Assembly: GCA_019638935.1 (NCBI GenBank)
Contig: JAHBSW010000004.1
Span: 36,290 to 100,289 of the forward strand
Length of the DNA: 64,000 bases
DNA from: Cryobacterium sp.
GTDB taxonomy: Bacteria > Actinomycetota > Actinomycetes > Actinomycetales > Microbacteriaceae
Direction of reading: 5' to 3'
Of the stretch, positions 16,731-27,174 are shown piece after piece; position 1 is the first letter of the stretch, and each line of letters starts with the position of its first letter. A program made the translations under genes and the position numbers. The notes below the pieces were generated by a model, which saw only the letters and a program-made list of their open reading frames with translations, did no database searches and was not told the origin of the DNA.

Positions 16731-16768
16731 CGTCCCGGGGCCACGCCGGCAGGAGCGGCCCCGGGACG
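16731..16768 (+). terminator. Strong hairpin after Lon-like lipoprotein gene
   Basis: A perfect 12-bp stem CGTCCCGGGGCC / GGCCCCGGGACG with a 14-nt loop starts 22 bp after the stop. It isolates the lipoprotein gene from thrS. Confidence 0.7.
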
Positions 16769-16801
16769 GCGCGGTGCTGTCCCGCCAGTAGAGTTGATTT
16801 C

Positions 16802-18760
16802 GTGAGCCAACAGACCGGATTCGACCTCTTCAGCGACCGCGACATCGTCGCCATTCGGGTGAACGGCGAGCTTCGCGACCTCGCGACGACCGTCGATGCC
16901 GCTGACACCGTCGAGCCGGTGACGATCTCCTCGCCCGATGGGCTGAGCATCCTGCGTCACTCCGCCGCACACGTGCTCGCTCAGGCGGTGCAGTCGATCA
17001 ACCCGGATGCGAAGCTCGGCATCGGCCCGCCCGTCACCGACGGCTTCTACTACGACTTCGACGTTTCCGAACCCTTCACGCCCGAAGACCTCAAGGCGAT
17101 CTCGAAGGCGATGGATCGCATCATCCGGCAGGGTCAGCGCTTCGTGCGTCGCGTCGTGACCGAGGAGGAGGCGCGCGCCGAGCTCGCGGGTGAGCCCTAC
17201 AAGCTCGAGCTCATCGGGCTGAAAGGCGGCGCGGTCGGCGACGACAACGAGTCCGTGGAGGTCGGCGGCGCCGAGCTGACGATCTACGACAACACCGACG
17301 GCAAGACGGGCGACGTTCACTGGAAGGATCTGTGCCGCGGGCCGCACCTGCCCAACACTCGCATGATCGGCAACGGCTGGGCTCTGCTGCGCAACGCCGC
17401 TGCCTACTGGCGCGGCTCGGAGAAGAATCCGCAGCTGCAGCGCATCTACGGCACCGCGTGGCCCAGCAAAGACGAGCTGCGCGAGTACCAGACCCGCATG
17501 GAGGAGGCCGCCAAGCGCGACCACCGCAAACTGGGTCGCGAGCTCGACCTGTTCTCGTTCCCCGAGGAGATCGGCTCGGGCCTCTCGGTCTGGCACCCCC
17601 GCGGCGGCATCGTTCGCGGCGAGATGGAGCAGCACGCCCGTCGCCGTCACATCGAAGCCGGCTACACCTACGTCTACACGCCGCACATCGCGAAAGACGA
17701 GCTCTTTCTGCAGTCGAACCACCTCGTGACCTACAAGGAGGGAATGTTCCCGCCCATCGTCATGGACGAGGAGCACGACGCCGACGGTCATGTCACGAAG
17801 CAGGGTGTCGACTACTACCTCAAGCCGATGAACTGCCCCATGCACATCCTCATCTACAAGGAGCGCTCGCGCAGCTACCGCGACCTTCCGCTGCGCTTCG
17901 CCGAGAACGGCACCGTCTATCGCAACGAGCTTTCCGGCGCGCTGCACGGGCTCACGCGCGTGCGCGGGTTCACCCAGGATGACTCGCACCTCTTCGTCAC
18001 GCCGGAGCAGCTCGAGGGTGAGACGACGAAGGTGCTCGAGTTCGTCATCTCCATGCTGCGTGATTTCGGTCTCGACGACTTCGAGCTTGAGCTGTCGATG
18101 CGCGACGACGAGAAGGCGAAGTGGATCGGCAGCGACGAGTTCTGGGAGTACTCGACAAACGCACTGCGCAACGTGGCCAAGGCGAGTGGCCTCAAGCTCA
18201 CGGAGATGCCGGGGGAGGCGGCGTTCTACGGTCCCAAGATCGACCTCAAGACCCGAGATGCGATCGGCCGCACCTGGCAGCTCTCGACCGTGCAGGTCGA
18301 TCCCAACCTGCCCGAGCGGTTCGAGCTCGAGTACACGGCGGCCGACGGCAGCCGTCAACGACCCATCATGATCCACCGCGCCCTGTTCGGCTCGATCGAG
18401 CGGTTCTTCGCCATCCTGCTCGAGCACTACGCGGGCGCCTTCCCGGCGTGGCTTGCCCCGGTGCAGGTCGTCGGCATCCCGGTTTCTGAGGAGCACGAGG
18501 AGTATCTGGGCGACGTCATCGCGCAGTTGCGCGCAAAGGGTGTGCGTGCTGACATCGACGCCTCGAGCGAGCGCATGCAGAAGAAGATCCGCACGCACAC
18601 GCTGCAGAAGGTCCCGTTCCAGCTCATCGCGGGGGCCGAGGATGCGGCGAACGGCTCGGTGAGCTTCCGCTTCCGTGACGGAAGTCAGGAGAACGGCGTG
18701 CCGATCGCCGACGCCATCACCAGAATCGTCGACGCGATCGAGACGAAGGCACAGGTCTAG
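16802..18760 (+). CDS. thrS: Threonine--tRNA ligase
   Basis: 652-aa class II aminoacyl-tRNA synthetase. The N-terminus is a reduced TGS-like segment, then the editing domain with [10 protein letters not shown] (HxxxH) and the zinc catalytic core with MNCPMH, the motif 2 region around [30 protein letters not shown], motif 3 ([16 protein letters not shown]) and the anticodon-binding domain. GTG start. It begins a block conserved in related genomes (thrS, HIT, pdxS, pdxT, yebC, ruv). No T-box leader is seen in the 93-bp gap. Confidence 0.98.
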   Translation: MSQQTGFDLFSDRDIVAIRVNGELRDLATTVDAADTVEPVTISSPDGLSILRHSAAHVLAQAVQSINPDAKLGIGPPVTDGFYYDFDVSEPFTPEDLKAISKAMDRIIRQGQRFVRRVVTEEEARAELAGEPYKLELIGLKGGAVGDDNESVEVGGAELTIYDNTDGKTGDVHWKDLCRGPHLPNTRMIGNGWALLRNAAAYWRGSEKNPQLQRIYGTAWPSKDELREYQTRMEEAAKRDHRKLGRELDLFSFPEEIGSGLSVWHPRGGIVRGEMEQHARRRHIEAGYTYVYTPHIAKDELFLQSNHLVTYKEGMFPPIVMDEEHDADGHVTKQGVDYYLKPMNCPMHILIYKERSRSYRDLPLRFAENGTVYRNELSGALHGLTRVRGFTQDDSHLFVTPEQLEGETTKVLEFVISMLRDFGLDDFELELSMRDDEKAKWIGSDEFWEYSTNALRNVAKASGLKLTEMPGEAAFYGPKIDLKTRDAIGRTWQLSTVQVDPNLPERFELEYTAADGSRQRPIMIHRALFGSIERFFAILLEHYAGAFPAWLAPVQVVGIPVSEEHEEYLGDVIAQLRAKGVRADIDASSERMQKKIRTHTLQKVPFQLIAGAEDAANGSVSFRFRDGSQENGVPIADAITRIVDAIETKAQV

Positions 18761-18761
18761 C

Positions 18762-19331
18762 GTGGGCAACTACGATCGCGACGAGTTCTCCGAGGTCGAG
18801 CTCAGTTCGACGTTCGCGGGGGTGCCCGACGCGTTCCAGCGCCTGTGGACCCCGCACCGCATCGCCTACATCGAAGACGGCCAGCAACCGGCGAAGGACC
18901 AGTGTCCGTTCTGCCTCGCCCCGAGCATGACGGACGAGAAGGCTCTTATCGTGCACCGCGGCGAGCATGCCTTCGTGCTGCTGAACCTGTTCCCGTACAA
19001 CTCGGGCCACCTGCTGGTCTGCCCGTACCGCCATGTTGCGTTGTATGACGAGGCCACCGAGGAGGAGATCGCCGAGATCGGCCGCCTCACACAGACCGCG
19101 ATGCGGGTCGTTCGCGAGGTCGCGAAGTGCGACGGATTCAACCTCGGGATGAACCAGGGGCGCGTCGCGGGGGCCGGAATCGCCGAGCACCTGCACCAGC
19201 ACGTCGTTCCGCGCTGGTCGCTCGATGCGAACTTCTTTCCGATCATCGCGGGAACGAAGGCGCTTCCACGCCTGCTTGGCGAGGTGCGCACGGCCATCGC
19301 TGAGCAATGGAAGGCCTCCGGCGGCGAGTAG
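18762..19331 (+). CDS. HIT domain protein (Ap4A phosphorylase-like)
   Basis: 189 aa, GTG start one base after the thrS stop. The histidine triad HLHQHVV is at 143-149, a zinc CxxC at C48/C51 and further His residues in GEHAFV and [11 protein letters not shown]. This is the actinobacterial long-HIT type related to diadenosine tetraphosphate phosphorylases. Ap4A is a by-product of aminoacyl-tRNA synthetases, so coupling to thrS makes sense, but the substrate is inferred. Confidence 0.9.
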   Translation: MGNYDRDEFSEVELSSTFAGVPDAFQRLWTPHRIAYIEDGQQPAKDQCPFCLAPSMTDEKALIVHRGEHAFVLLNLFPYNSGHLLVCPYRHVALYDEATEEEIAEIGRLTQTAMRVVREVAKCDGFNLGMNQGRVAGAGIAEHLHQHVVPRWSLDANFFPIIAGTKALPRLLGEVRTAIAEQWKASGGE

Positions 19332-19341
19332 CATAGAGGCC

Positions 19342-20247
19342 ATGGCCAAGACTAAGGACTCCACCACCGAACTGGGCTCGAGCCGCGTCAAGCGCGGCCT
19401 CGCCGAGATGCTCAAGGGCGGTGTGATCATGGACGTCGTCACCGCCGACCAGGCGAAGATCGCCGAGGACGCCGGTGCCGTCGCGGTCATGGCGCTCGAG
19501 CGCGTTCCCGCCGACATCCGCTCGCAGGGCGGTGTCGCCCGCATGAGCGACCCCGACCTCATCGACGGCATCATCTCCGCCGTCTCCATCCCGGTCATGG
19601 CGAAGGCCCGCATCGGACACTTCGTCGAGGCTCAGGTCTTGCAGGCGCTCAAGGTGGACTACATCGACGAGTCCGAGGTGCTGAGCCCCGCCGACTACGT
19701 CAACCACATCGACAAGTGGCAGTTCACGGTTCCCTTCGTCTGCGGTGCGACGAATCTGGGGGAGGCGCTGCGTCGCATCACCGAGGGCGCGGCGATGATC
19801 CGCTCGAAGGGCGAGGCGGGCACGGGGGATGTCTCGGAGGCGACCAAGCACATCCGCACGATCACCGGCGAGATCAACGCGCTGAAGTCGAAGACGAAGG
19901 ACGAGCTCTACGTCGCCGCGAAGGAGCTTCAGGCGCCCTACGAGCTCGTCGCCGAGATCGCCGAGACGGGCACGCTTCCTGTCGTGCTCTTCACCGCGGG
20001 CGGAGTCGCGACCCCGGCGGATGCCGCGCTGATGATGCAGCTCGGCGCCGACGGCGTCTTCGTCGGTTCGGGCATCTTCAAGTCGGGCAACCCCGAGAAG
20101 CGTGCCGCAGCGATCGTCAAGGCCACGACCTTCTTCGACGACCCCGATGTCATCGCGGAGACCTCGCGCGGACTCGGCGAGGCCATGGTCGGCATCAACG
20201 TGTCCGATCTGCCCGCACCGCACCGCCTCGCCGAGCGTGGCTGGTAA
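19342..20247 (+). CDS. pdxS: Pyridoxal 5'-phosphate synthase lyase subunit PdxS
   Basis: 301 aa. Builds PLP from ribose 5-phosphate, glyceraldehyde 3-phosphate and ammonia as a dodecamer with PdxT. Highly conserved stretches are readable: [52 protein letters not shown] with its catalytic Lys, [14 protein letters not shown] and [12 protein letters not shown]. The ATG at 19342 follows a short AGAGGCC. The ammonia-supplying pdxT lies after an REP-like tandem array rather than directly adjacent. Confidence 0.98.
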   Translation: MAKTKDSTTELGSSRVKRGLAEMLKGGVIMDVVTADQAKIAEDAGAVAVMALERVPADIRSQGGVARMSDPDLIDGIISAVSIPVMAKARIGHFVEAQVLQALKVDYIDESEVLSPADYVNHIDKWQFTVPFVCGATNLGEALRRITEGAAMIRSKGEAGTGDVSEATKHIRTITGEINALKSKTKDELYVAAKELQAPYELVAEIAETGTLPVVLFTAGGVATPADAALMMQLGADGVFVGSGIFKSGNPEKRAAAIVKATTFFDDPDVIAETSRGLGEAMVGINVSDLPAPHRLAERGW

Positions 20248-20313
20248 CAGTTCCGCCGGTCGAGTGACCGCGCAGTCTCGCCGGTCGACCAGCGCGTAGG
20301 TCTCTCCATCCCC

Positions 20314-20425
20314 GTTGATTGAGTAGCCGCGTAGCGGCGTAACATCCCTGTTGATTGAGTAGCCGCGCAGCGGCGTAACATTCCCGTTGATTGAGTAGCC
20401 GCGCAGCGGCGTATCGAAATCGAGG
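20314..20425. repeat. Three tandem 36-bp REP-like palindromic units between pdxS and pdxT
   Basis: GTTGATTGAGTAGCCGCG starts at 20314, 20350 and 20386, an exact 36-bp period; each unit has a GCCGC-n3-GCGGC hairpin. The last unit ends in GTATCGAAATCGAG, the other end of the element. A decayed, related piece seems present at 20250-20300. It fills nearly the whole pdxS-pdxT gap and can form strong RNA hairpins, so it may dampen pdxT expression. The pattern (identical units, no unique spacers) excludes CRISPR. Confidence 0.85.
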
Positions 20426-20433
20426 CACAGAAC

Positions 20434-21042
20434 GTGAAGTCCCTCACCATCGGCGTGCTGGCCCTGCAGGGCGACGTTCGCGAGCACGCCGCGGTGCTCG
20501 ATGAACTGGGTGTGGGCGTCGTACGTGTCCGCCGAGCCGAGGAACTCGGCACGATCGACGGCCTCATCATCCCGGGCGGTGAGTCGAGCGTCATGGACAA
20601 GCTCTCGCGCAGCTTCGGCGTGCGCGAGCCTCTGCTTGCGGCGATCGCCGACGGCCTGCCCGTGTACGGCACCTGCGCCGGGATGATCATGCTCTCGCAC
20701 GAGATCCTCGACGGCATCAACGGTCAGCAGAGCCTGGATGCCCTCGACGTCGACGTTCGCCGAAACGCTTTCGGTTCCCAGGTCGACTCCTTCGAGACCG
20801 AGCTCGACGTGCCCGTGCTCGGCGATCCTCCGCTGCACGCCGTCTTCATCCGTGCGCCCGTGGTCGAGCGACTCGGCGACGGCGTCACCGCTCTCGCCAC
20901 CCTCGATGACGGGCGCATCGTCGCGGTCGAGCAGGGCAACGTGCTGGCGACGAGCTTTCACCCCGAGATGACGGGGGACCACCGCTTTCACGAGTATTTC
21001 GTGGAGCGCGTGCGCAGGGCAGTCGCGGGCGGGGTCGCTTAA
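20434..21042 (+). CDS. pdxT: Pyridoxal 5'-phosphate synthase glutaminase subunit PdxT
   Basis: 202 aa, GTG start. Class I glutamine amidotransferase supplying ammonia to Pdx[13 protein letters not shown] opens the protein; PGGESSVM provides the oxyanion region; the catalytic Cys is C81 in YGTCAGM and the His/Glu pair is in SFHPEMTGD. The start overlaps the end of the REP array's flank, leaving little room for a separate promoter, so it likely reads through from pdxS. Confidence 0.97.
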   Translation: MKSLTIGVLALQGDVREHAAVLDELGVGVVRVRRAEELGTIDGLIIPGGESSVMDKLSRSFGVREPLLAAIADGLPVYGTCAGMIMLSHEILDGINGQQSLDALDVDVRRNAFGSQVDSFETELDVPVLGDPPLHAVFIRAPVVERLGDGVTALATLDDGRIVAVEQGNVLATSFHPEMTGDHRFHEYFVERVRRAVAGGVA

Positions 21043-21070
21043 CCGGCGCACCTGCCGTCATGCTGGTGGC

Positions 21071-21688
21071 ATGAAGATCTATTCGGATTTCGTGCCTCGT
21101 CGAATCAGCCAGATCGCGGCGGACGTGCTCGCCCTCACCGTGATCGGACTCGGCATCTGGCTCGGGATGGCCGTCGCCGGTGTGATCGGCGCGGTGGGCG
21201 AGCTGGGACGGCAGCTGCGGTCCGCGGGGCTGGGGTTCGAGACGGCCATGGTGGATGCGGGCGACGCGCTCGGGCAGATCCCGCTCGTCGGTGACGCGGT
21301 GCGGTTCCCGTTCGACTCGGCGAGTCACACCGGCACGACGATCGCCGACTTCGGCACCGCGACGGAGGGCTTCATCATCACGCTGGGCAATGTGATCGGC
21401 GTCATCGTCGCGCTGGCGGTTGTGGTGCTCGTCTGCTGGGTATGGCTGAGGCGTCGCTGGGTGTTCATCCAGCGGGCAACCGCCGCGAACCAGCTGCAGA
21501 GGCTCGACGACGGTCACGACCTGCTTGCTCTTCGCGCTCTCGTCAACGGATCGCGCAACGATCTCGCGGCGATCTCGCGAACCCCGGTCCATGCGTGGCG
21601 ATCGGGTGAGCCGGCGGTGCTCCGCAAGCTCGCCGCGCTGGAGCTGCGCGAGGCGGGGGTCAAGGCGCGGCCGCGGGCGGCTCGGTAG
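21071..21688 (+). CDS. Conserved two-TM membrane protein
   Basis: 205 aa, function unknown. Two hydrophobic helices (about residues 17-42 and 100-124) surround an extracellular or periplasmic-side loop containing [12 protein letters not shown]; the C-terminal 80 residues are basic and helical ([33 protein letters not shown]). The ATG follows a CTGGTGG-type site, 28 bp after pdxT. Its position between pdxT and yebC suggests co-transcription. No catalytic motif is visible. Confidence 0.8.
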   Translation: MKIYSDFVPRRISQIAADVLALTVIGLGIWLGMAVAGVIGAVGELGRQLRSAGLGFETAMVDAGDALGQIPLVGDAVRFPFDSASHTGTTIADFGTATEGFIITLGNVIGVIVALAVVVLVCWVWLRRRWVFIQRATAANQLQRLDDGHDLLALRALVNGSRNDLAAISRTPVHAWRSGEPAVLRKLAALELREAGVKARPRAAR

Positions 21689-21720
21689 ACTACCGGCGTA
21701 CATCGAGAGAGAGGCTGCCA

Positions 21721-22482
21721 TTGTCAGGGCATTCCAAGTGGGCGACGACCAAGCACAAGAAGGCCGTCATCGACGCTCGTCGCGCGAAGTCGTTCGCCAA
21801 GCTCATCAAGAACATCGAGGTCGCAGCAAAGATCGGCGGTGCCGACCTCTCCGGCAACCCGACGCTGGTCGACGCGGTTCAGAAGGCCAAGAAGACCTCG
21901 GTGCCCAATGACAACATCGACCGTGCCATCAAGCGCGGAGCGGGACTCAGCGGGGAGTCGGTCGACTACCAGACGATCATGTACGAGGGCTACGCGCCCG
22001 GCGGTGTCGCTCTGCTCATCGAGTGCCTCACCGACAACAAGAATCGCGCGGCGGCAGAGGTGCGCACCCTGATGACGCGCAACGGCGGCACCATGGCAGA
22101 CCCCGGCAGTGTCGCCTACAACTTCAACCGCAAGGGCGTCATCTCGATAACCAAGACCGACGATGTCGATGAGGACAGCATCCTCGGCGCCGTGCTCGAA
22201 GCCGGTGCCGAGGAGGTGCTCGATCGGGGAGCCGGCTTCGAGATCATCACCGAACCCACCGACCTCGTCGGTGCTCGCACCGCGTTGCAAGAGGCCGGTA
22301 TCGACTACGACTCGGCCGAGGCCGAGTTCGTGCCGAACGTGAGCATCGCCGTCGATGCCGAAACCGCGCGCAAGGTGTTCCGCTTGATCGACGCGCTCGA
22401 AGACAGCGACGACGTTCAGAACATCTATGGCAACTTCGAGATCTCGCCCGAGGTTCAGGCCGAGCTCGATACCGATGAGTAG
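21721..22482 (+). CDS. yebC: YebC/PmpR family protein
   Basis: 253 aa, TTG start giving [37 protein letters not shown], the typical N-terminus. DUF28 proteins act as regulators of transcription (PmpR) and some relieve ribosome stalling at polyproline. In Actinobacteria the gene precedes ruvC, as here. The stop lies within the first unit of a 14-bp tandem repeat. Confidence 0.96.
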   Translation: MSGHSKWATTKHKKAVIDARRAKSFAKLIKNIEVAAKIGGADLSGNPTLVDAVQKAKKTSVPNDNIDRAIKRGAGLSGESVDYQTIMYEGYAPGGVALLIECLTDNKNRAAAEVRTLMTRNGGTMADPGSVAYNFNRKGVISITKTDDVDEDSILGAVLEAGAEEVLDRGAGFEIITEPTDLVGARTALQEAGIDYDSAEAEFVPNVSIAVDAETARKVFRLIDALEDSDDVQNIYGNFEISPEVQAELDTDE

Positions 22483-22516
22483 ACACCAATGAGTAGACAC
22501 CAATGAGTAGTCGCCG
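22475..22516. repeat. 14-bp tandem repeat (3 units) over the yebC stop
   Basis: ATGAGTAGACACCA occurs at 22475 and 22489, with a diverged third unit at 22503. The yebC stop codon (22480-22482) lies in the first unit. The period is not a multiple of 3, so each unit would shift the frame. Confidence 0.85.
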
Positions 22517-22570
22517 ACGGGTAGTCGAATGAACCGGCAGCCGGATGCTCCCGTCGACTAGGTGGTGACC

Positions 22571-23149
22571 GTGCGGGTTCTAGGCATCGATCCGGGTCTC
22601 ACCCGCTGCGGCGTGGGAGTGGTGGATGTCGCGGCGAATCGCACCGCATCCCTCGTTCACGTCGAGGTCTTGCGCACGGCCGCGGACCGGGCGCTCGAAC
22701 TGCGCTTGCTCGAACTCGGCGACGGAATCGAGCGGTTGCTCGACGAGTTCAGCCCCGATGCCGTTGCGATCGAGCGTGTGTTCGCTCAGCAGAACCTGCG
22801 CAGCGTCATGGGAGTGGCGCAGGTGAGCGGCGTCGCGCTGCGGTCGGCGGCGCAGCGCGGGCTCGCTATCGGATTTCACACGCCGACCGAGGTCAAAGCC
22901 GCACTCACAGGCTTCGGCCAGGCGGAGAAGAAGCAGCTCGGCACGATGGTGGCCAAGGTTCTGCGACTCGATGCCGTGCCGAAACCGGCGGACGCGAGTG
23001 ACGCGCTCGCCCTCGCCATCTGCCACGCGTGGCGGTCGAACGGTTCCGCTTCCGCGAGCGCGGGCCCGCTCACTCCCGCTCAAGAGGCGTGGCGCGCCGC
23101 AGAAGCCTCCGCAGCCTCGTCGGGGGCCGCCCGTAGGCTGAGAGGGTGA
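22571..23149 (+). CDS. ruvC: Crossover junction endodeoxyribonuclease RuvC
   Basis: 192 aa from the GTG at 22571 (start VRVLGIDPGLTRCG), behind AGGTGG; GTG codons at 22562 and 22565 would add 2-3 residues. Holliday junction resolvase. Acidic catalytic residues are seen in the first strand (GIDPG), in DAVAIERVF and in ADASDALALAICH. First gene of ruvCAB, with a 4-bp GTGA overlap onto ruvA. Confidence 0.95.
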   Translation: MRVLGIDPGLTRCGVGVVDVAANRTASLVHVEVLRTAADRALELRLLELGDGIERLLDEFSPDAVAIERVFAQQNLRSVMGVAQVSGVALRSAAQRGLAIGFHTPTEVKAALTGFGQAEKKQLGTMVAKVLRLDAVPKPADASDALALAICHAWRSNGSASASAGPLTPAQEAWRAAEASAASSGAARRLRG

Positions 23150-23769
23150 TCGCCTCCCTTGCCGGCACCGTGCTCTCCCTGTCGGGGACGAGCCTGGTCA
23201 TCGGCGTGGGAGGAGTGGGGCTCAAGGTCGTCGTCACCGCTGCTCACGCGCTCACCCTGCGCGAGGGAGAGACGACGACGCTCAGCACCGCGCTCATCGT
23301 GCGCGAAGACGAGTTGTCTCTCTACGGCTTCGTCGACCAGGCCAGCCGCGAGACTTTCGACCTGCTGCTCGGGGTGAGCGGTGTCGGCCCGAAGTCGGCC
23401 ATGGGCGTGCTGAGTGAGCTGAGCGTCGACGAGATCGCGGGCGCGGTAGCGCGCGAAGACGACTCCGTGTTTCGCAAGGCACCCGGAATCGGCCCCAAGA
23501 CCGCCAAGCTCATCGTCGTGTCGCTCGCGGGCAAGCTGTTCGCGACCTCGGCGGCGTCCGCGGGCACGGCTTCCGCCTCGACATCCGTCACCGAGCGCGT
23601 CGTCTCCGCCCTCGCGGGCCTCGGCTGGAACGAGAAGGTCGCCGCTCGAGCCGTCGAAGACGCCACCGCGCAGGCCACGGAGGCCGATCGTCAGAGCGTT
23701 CAGGCGCTCCTGCGCATCGCCCTGGCCGAGCTGGGACCGGCACGCGCCTCGAGCGGAGGTGGCCGATGA
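23146..23769 (+). CDS. ruvA: Holliday junction branch migration protein RuvA
   Basis: 207 aa. OB-fold N-terminus ([13 protein letters not shown]), two helix-hairpin-helix motifs ([16 protein letters not shown] and [19 protein letters not shown]) that bind the four-way junction, an Ala/Ser linker and a C-terminal domain that contacts RuvB. GTG start overlapping ruvC, and its own end overlapping ruvB by 4 bp, so the three subunits are translationally coupled. Confidence 0.97.
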   Translation: MIASLAGTVLSLSGTSLVIGVGGVGLKVVVTAAHALTLREGETTTLSTALIVREDELSLYGFVDQASRETFDLLLGVSGVGPKSAMGVLSELSVDEIAGAVAREDDSVFRKAPGIGPKTAKLIVVSLAGKLFATSAASAGTASASTSVTERVVSALAGLGWNEKVAARAVEDATAQATEADRQSVQALLRIALAELGPARASSGGGR

Positions 23770-24791
23770 GCGACGAATCCCGCATCGCCGTGCCGACACC
23801 GGAGTCGGATGCCGAGCTCGCCTTCGAGGGCGCCCTTAGACCCAAGACCCTCACCGAGTTCGTGGGTCAGGCCAAGGTGCGCGCGCAGCTTCAGCTGTTG
23901 CTCGACGCCGCGCAGCTGCAGAACCGTACGCCTGACCACATCCTGCTGGCAGGCCCACCCGGTCTCGGCAAGACCACTCTCGCGATGATCGTCGCCGAGG
24001 AGAGCCGAAGACCCCTCCGGCTCTCGAGCGGCCCCGCGATCCAGCATGCCGGCGACCTGGCCGCGCTGCTCTCATCGCTGGTGCCGGGCGAGGTGCTGTT
24101 CATCGATGAGATCCACCGGATGGCGCGCTCGGCCGAGGAGATGCTCTACCTCGCCATGGAAGACTTTCGCATCGACATCATGGTCGGCAAGGGGGCGGGC
24201 GCAACGTCGATTCCACTCGACCTGGCACCCTTCACGATCGTCGGTGCGACGACACGGTCGGGGTTGCTTCCCAACCCGCTTCGGGATCGCTTCGGCTTCA
24301 CCGCGCACCTCGAGTTCTACGACGATGCCGAGCTCGAGCAGGTGTTGACTCGCGCGGCCACCCTGCTGGGTCTCGACATCGAACGGCACGCACTCGGCGA
24401 GATCGCCGGTCGCAGCCGTGGCACACCGCGCATCGCGAATCGGCTGCTGCGCCGTGTGCGCGACTACATGCTCGTTCACGATTCGAGCGGGCTGGATGCC
24501 GTGCACGCCGCTCTCGAGCTCTACGACGTCGACGAGCTCGGCCTGGATCGGCTCGACCGTGCCGTGCTCGACATCATTCTCGAACGATTCGACGGGGGAC
24601 CGGTAGGACTCGGCACGCTCGCCGTCTCGGTCGGCGAGGAGGCCGAGACGATCGAGTCGGTGGTGGAACCCTTTCTCGTGCGGATGGGGCTGTTGACGCG
24701 TACCCCACGGGGTCGGGTGGCGACGAAAGCGGCCTATTCGCACCGCGGGGTGACACGACGCTCCGCGGCACTGTTCGAGGATGACCTATAA
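23766..24791 (+). CDS. ruvB: Holliday junction branch migration ATPase RuvB
   Basis: 341-aa AAA+ helicase motor that pumps DNA through the RuvA-junction complex. Walker A GPPGLGKT is at 63-70, Walker B is LFIDEIHRM, sensor 1 is [17 protein letters not shown], and the winged helix is at the end ([14 protein letters not shown]). Full length. A perfect TATAAT overlaps its stop codon and may be a -10 for the yajC-secDF genes that follow. Confidence 0.98.
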   Translation: MSDESRIAVPTPESDAELAFEGALRPKTLTEFVGQAKVRAQLQLLLDAAQLQNRTPDHILLAGPPGLGKTTLAMIVAEESRRPLRLSSGPAIQHAGDLAALLSSLVPGEVLFIDEIHRMARSAEEMLYLAMEDFRIDIMVGKGAGATSIPLDLAPFTIVGATTRSGLLPNPLRDRFGFTAHLEFYDDAELEQVLTRAATLLGLDIERHALGEIAGRSRGTPRIANRLLRRVRDYMLVHDSSGLDAVHAALELYDVDELGLDRLDRAVLDIILERFDGGPVGLGTLAVSVGEEAETIESVVEPFLVRMGLLTRTPRGRVATKAAYSHRGVTRRSAALFEDDL

Positions 24792-24792
24792 T
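24787..24792 (+). promoter_or_regulatory. Candidate -10 element for yajC-secD-secF
   Basis: TATAAT spans the ruvB stop and is 59 bp before the yajC ATG. No matching TTGACA is found at 16-18 bp upstream, so the promoter would depend on the -10 or on activators. Confidence 0.35.
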
Positions 24793-24850
24793 TCAAGGTG
24801 GCCGTTCGGCCGAAGACTACTCCGCAGCAACCCGGAAGGTTCACCCACGC

Positions 24851-25291
24851 ATGCCCGACATTACGATCATCCTCCTGCTGGTAGTGCTGGCGGCGTTTCT
24901 CTACTTCCAGTTCCGCAACAGCCGCAAGCGCCAGGCCGAGGCTGAAAAACGTCGTGAGGCGATGGTTCCCGGCACCGAGGTCATGACGAACTTCGGCCTC
25001 TTCGGCACGATCGTGTCGATCGACGAAGACGAGAACATCGCCGTTCTCGAGATCTCGCCCGGAGTGACGGCTCGGGTGCACCGGCAGGTGCTGCTCAAGC
25101 CGGCTGTGGATGCTGAGCCCGAGGCCGTCGAGAGCGGCAGCGAAACCGACGGGTCGACGAGCGGTCCGCAGCTCAACCAGTCCAACGCGATTCACCTGAA
25201 CGAACCGCAGTACGGTGAGCGCGTCGACCCGGACAGCAACGGAAAGTCGGGCGGCAAGGACAAGCCGGGCGGCAAAGGTAACAAGTCCTAG
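24851..25291 (+). CDS. yajC: Preprotein translocase subunit YajC
   Basis: 146 aa. One N-terminal TM (TIILLLVVLAAFLYFQF), then RNSRKRQAEAEKRREAMVPGTEVMTNFGLFGTIVSIDEDENIAVLEISPGVTARVHRQVLL, the conserved YajC core, and a low-complexity Gly/Lys/Ser tail longer than in E. coli (110 aa). Works with SecDF at the SecYEG channel. ATG after CCGGAAGG. Confidence 0.95.
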   Translation: MPDITIILLLVVLAAFLYFQFRNSRKRQAEAEKRREAMVPGTEVMTNFGLFGTIVSIDEDENIAVLEISPGVTARVHRQVLLKPAVDAEPEAVESGSETDGSTSGPQLNQSNAIHLNEPQYGERVDPDSNGKSGGKDKPGGKGNKS

Positions 25292-25374
25292 ACCCTAGGC
25301 ACTAGCCTGTTGTGGGCCGCTCGTGCGGCTCGAAGCCATTCGTTTCCGACCCTCCGTAGAAAGCCGAGCCCCAC

Positions 25375-27174
25375 GTGGCAGCAAGACCATCGCCGGTGAA
25401 GAAGGCGCAGCGCACCCTCACGTGGTTCGTTGTGATCGTGCTCGGACTGCTTGCCATTCTCGGAGGCGGCGTTCTCTGGGGCGGCGCGAGCTTCGTGCCG
25501 AAGCTCGCGCTAGACCTCGAGGGCGGAACGCAGATCATCCTTGCCCCGCAGCTCGAGAGCGGCCAGACGGTCTCGCAGGAACAACTCGATCAGTCGGTCG
25601 CGATCATTCGTCAGCGTGTCGACGCCACGGGTGTTGCCGAGGCCGAGATCGCGACGAGCGGGCAGAACGTCGTCGTTTCGCTTCCCGGTGTGCCCGACGA
25701 GGCCACGATGGAGCGCCTCGAGGCGTCGGCGAAGCTCGAGTTCCGGCCCGTCTTGACCTGGGACGCTGCGTCGTCGACACCTGCGCCGTCGCCGAGCGCG
25801 ACGCCCGCACCGAACGAGGGTGACGAGTCTGCGGAGGCCGAAGAACTCACCGAGGGTGACGAGCCAGCGGAGGCCGAACAGCCCGAACAGACAGCAGAGC
25901 CCTCGACCCCGCCGACCCCCACCGATGCGAGCGATTACGCGTGGATCACCGAAGAGCTCTTCGACGAGTTCACGAATTTCACCTGTGACAGCGTCGACGA
26001 GGCGACCCTGAGCGTGGCACCGAGCGACAAGCCGCTCATCACCTGTGACGACACCTTGACGATCAAATACCTCCTCGGCCCGGTCGACAAGAACGAAGCA
26101 AGCGGTGCCCTGCTCACCGGCGAGCACATCACGGATGCCACTGCCGACCTTGTGATGAGTTCAACCGGTGTGAGCACGGGCCGATGGGGTGTCACCATCA
26201 CGTTCGACGAGGCAGGCACCCAACTGTTCACCGAGGTGTCGCGTCGACTCTTCGCGTTCCCCACGAACGACCCGCGGAACCAGTTCGCCGTCGTGCTCGA
26301 CGGCAAGGTCATCACCGCCCCGACGATGAACGCCCTGATACCCGACGGCAAGCCTCAGATCACCGGAAACTTCACGCAGGAGACGGCGAAGGTGCTCGCG
26401 GACCAGCTCAAGTTCGGCGCGCTGCCCATCGGCTTCACCGTGCTCACTCAGGACACGATCTCGGCAACCCTCGGCACCAGCCAGCTCGAGAGCGGCCTGC
26501 TTGCCGGGGCAATCGGTCTCGTGCTCGTCGTCGTCTACTCGCTCTTCCAGTATCGAACGCTCGGTCTCGTCACGGTCGCCTCGCTCACGATGGCGGCGGT
26601 CATCACCTACCTGCTCATATCGATCCTGTCCTGGCGGGAAGGCTACCGACTGTCACTCGCGGGCGTCGCCGGCCTCATCGTCGCGATCGGCATCACCGCG
26701 GACTCGTTCATCGTCTACTTCGAGCGAATCCGAGACGAGCTGCGCGACGGCCGCGGGCTCGAGTCAGCGGTGGAGGCAGGCTGGAAGCGCGCCCTGCGCA
26801 CGATCTTCGCCTCCGACACGGTCAACTTCCTCGCTGCGGCGATCCTCTTCATTCTCGCGGTCGGAAACGTGCAGGGCTTCGCGCTCACGCTCGGCCTCAC
26901 GACGCTCGTCGACCTGCTCGTCGTGACGATGTTCACGCATCCGCTCTTGCAACTGCTGGCGAAGACCAGGTTCTTCGGCGACGGGCACCGACTCTCGGGC
27001 CTCGACCCGAAGGCGCTCGGCGCCGTCTATCGTGGTCGCGCGCAGTTCCGCGAGCCCGTTGCCGTGGGCGCCACCAAGCGTGCCAAGAGCAGCAAGGAAG
27101 CAGCACGCAGGCAGACGATCGCGGAGCGAAAAGCCGCCGAAGCCGATAGTCGCGGTGAGAGGAAGGACGGCTGA
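25375..27174 (+). CDS. secD: Protein translocase subunit SecD
   Basis: 599 aa, GTG start. Six-TM RND-fold protein that uses the proton-motive force to pull exported proteins. The first TM (TWFVVIVLGLLAILGGGVLWGG) is followed by the D1 motif LALDLEGGTQIIL and by the P1 domain, in which about residues 145-185 form an acidic Glu/Ala/Pro insert with two similar halves (GDESAEAEEL, GDEPAEAEQP). Conserved D4/D5 regions are seen (GVAGLIVAIGITADSFIVYFERIRDELRDGRG). The end is basic. It overlaps secF by 1 base. Confidence 0.96.
   Translation: MAARPSPVKKAQRTLTWFVVIVLGLLAILGGGVLWGGASFVPKLALDLEGGTQIILAPQLESGQTVSQEQLDQSVAIIRQRVDATGVAEAEIATSGQNVVVSLPGVPDEATMERLEASAKLEFRPVLTWDAASSTPAPSPSATPAPNEGDESAEAEELTEGDEPAEAEQPEQTAEPSTPPTPTDASDYAWITEELFDEFTNFTCDSVDEATLSVAPSDKPLITCDDTLTIKYLLGPVDKNEASGALLTGEHITDATADLVMSSTGVSTGRWGVTITFDEAGTQLFTEVSRRLFAFPTNDPRNQFAVVLDGKVITAPTMNALIPDGKPQITGNFTQETAKVLADQLKFGALPIGFTVLTQDTISATLGTSQLESGLLAGAIGLVLVVVYSLFQYRTLGLVTVASLTMAAVITYLLISILSWREGYRLSLAGVAGLIVAIGITADSFIVYFERIRDELRDGRGLESAVEAGWKRALRTIFASDTVNFLAAAILFILAVGNVQGFALTLGLTTLVDLLVVTMFTHPLLQLLAKTRFFGDGHRLSGLDPKALGAVYRGRAQFREPVAVGATKRAKSSKEAARRQTIAERKAAEADSRGERKDG

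Noticed and set aside
14627-18769. Minus-strand open frame of about 1380 codons opposite the Lon-like gene and thrS
   Set aside because: It mirrors two well-supported genes in a GC-rich codon pattern, has no domain I recognise and crosses their borders. It is a shadow frame.
20314-20425. Short CRISPR array
   Set aside because: Units are directly tandem with no unique spacers, the unit is palindromic and similar copies occur elsewhere (carA). It is REP-like.
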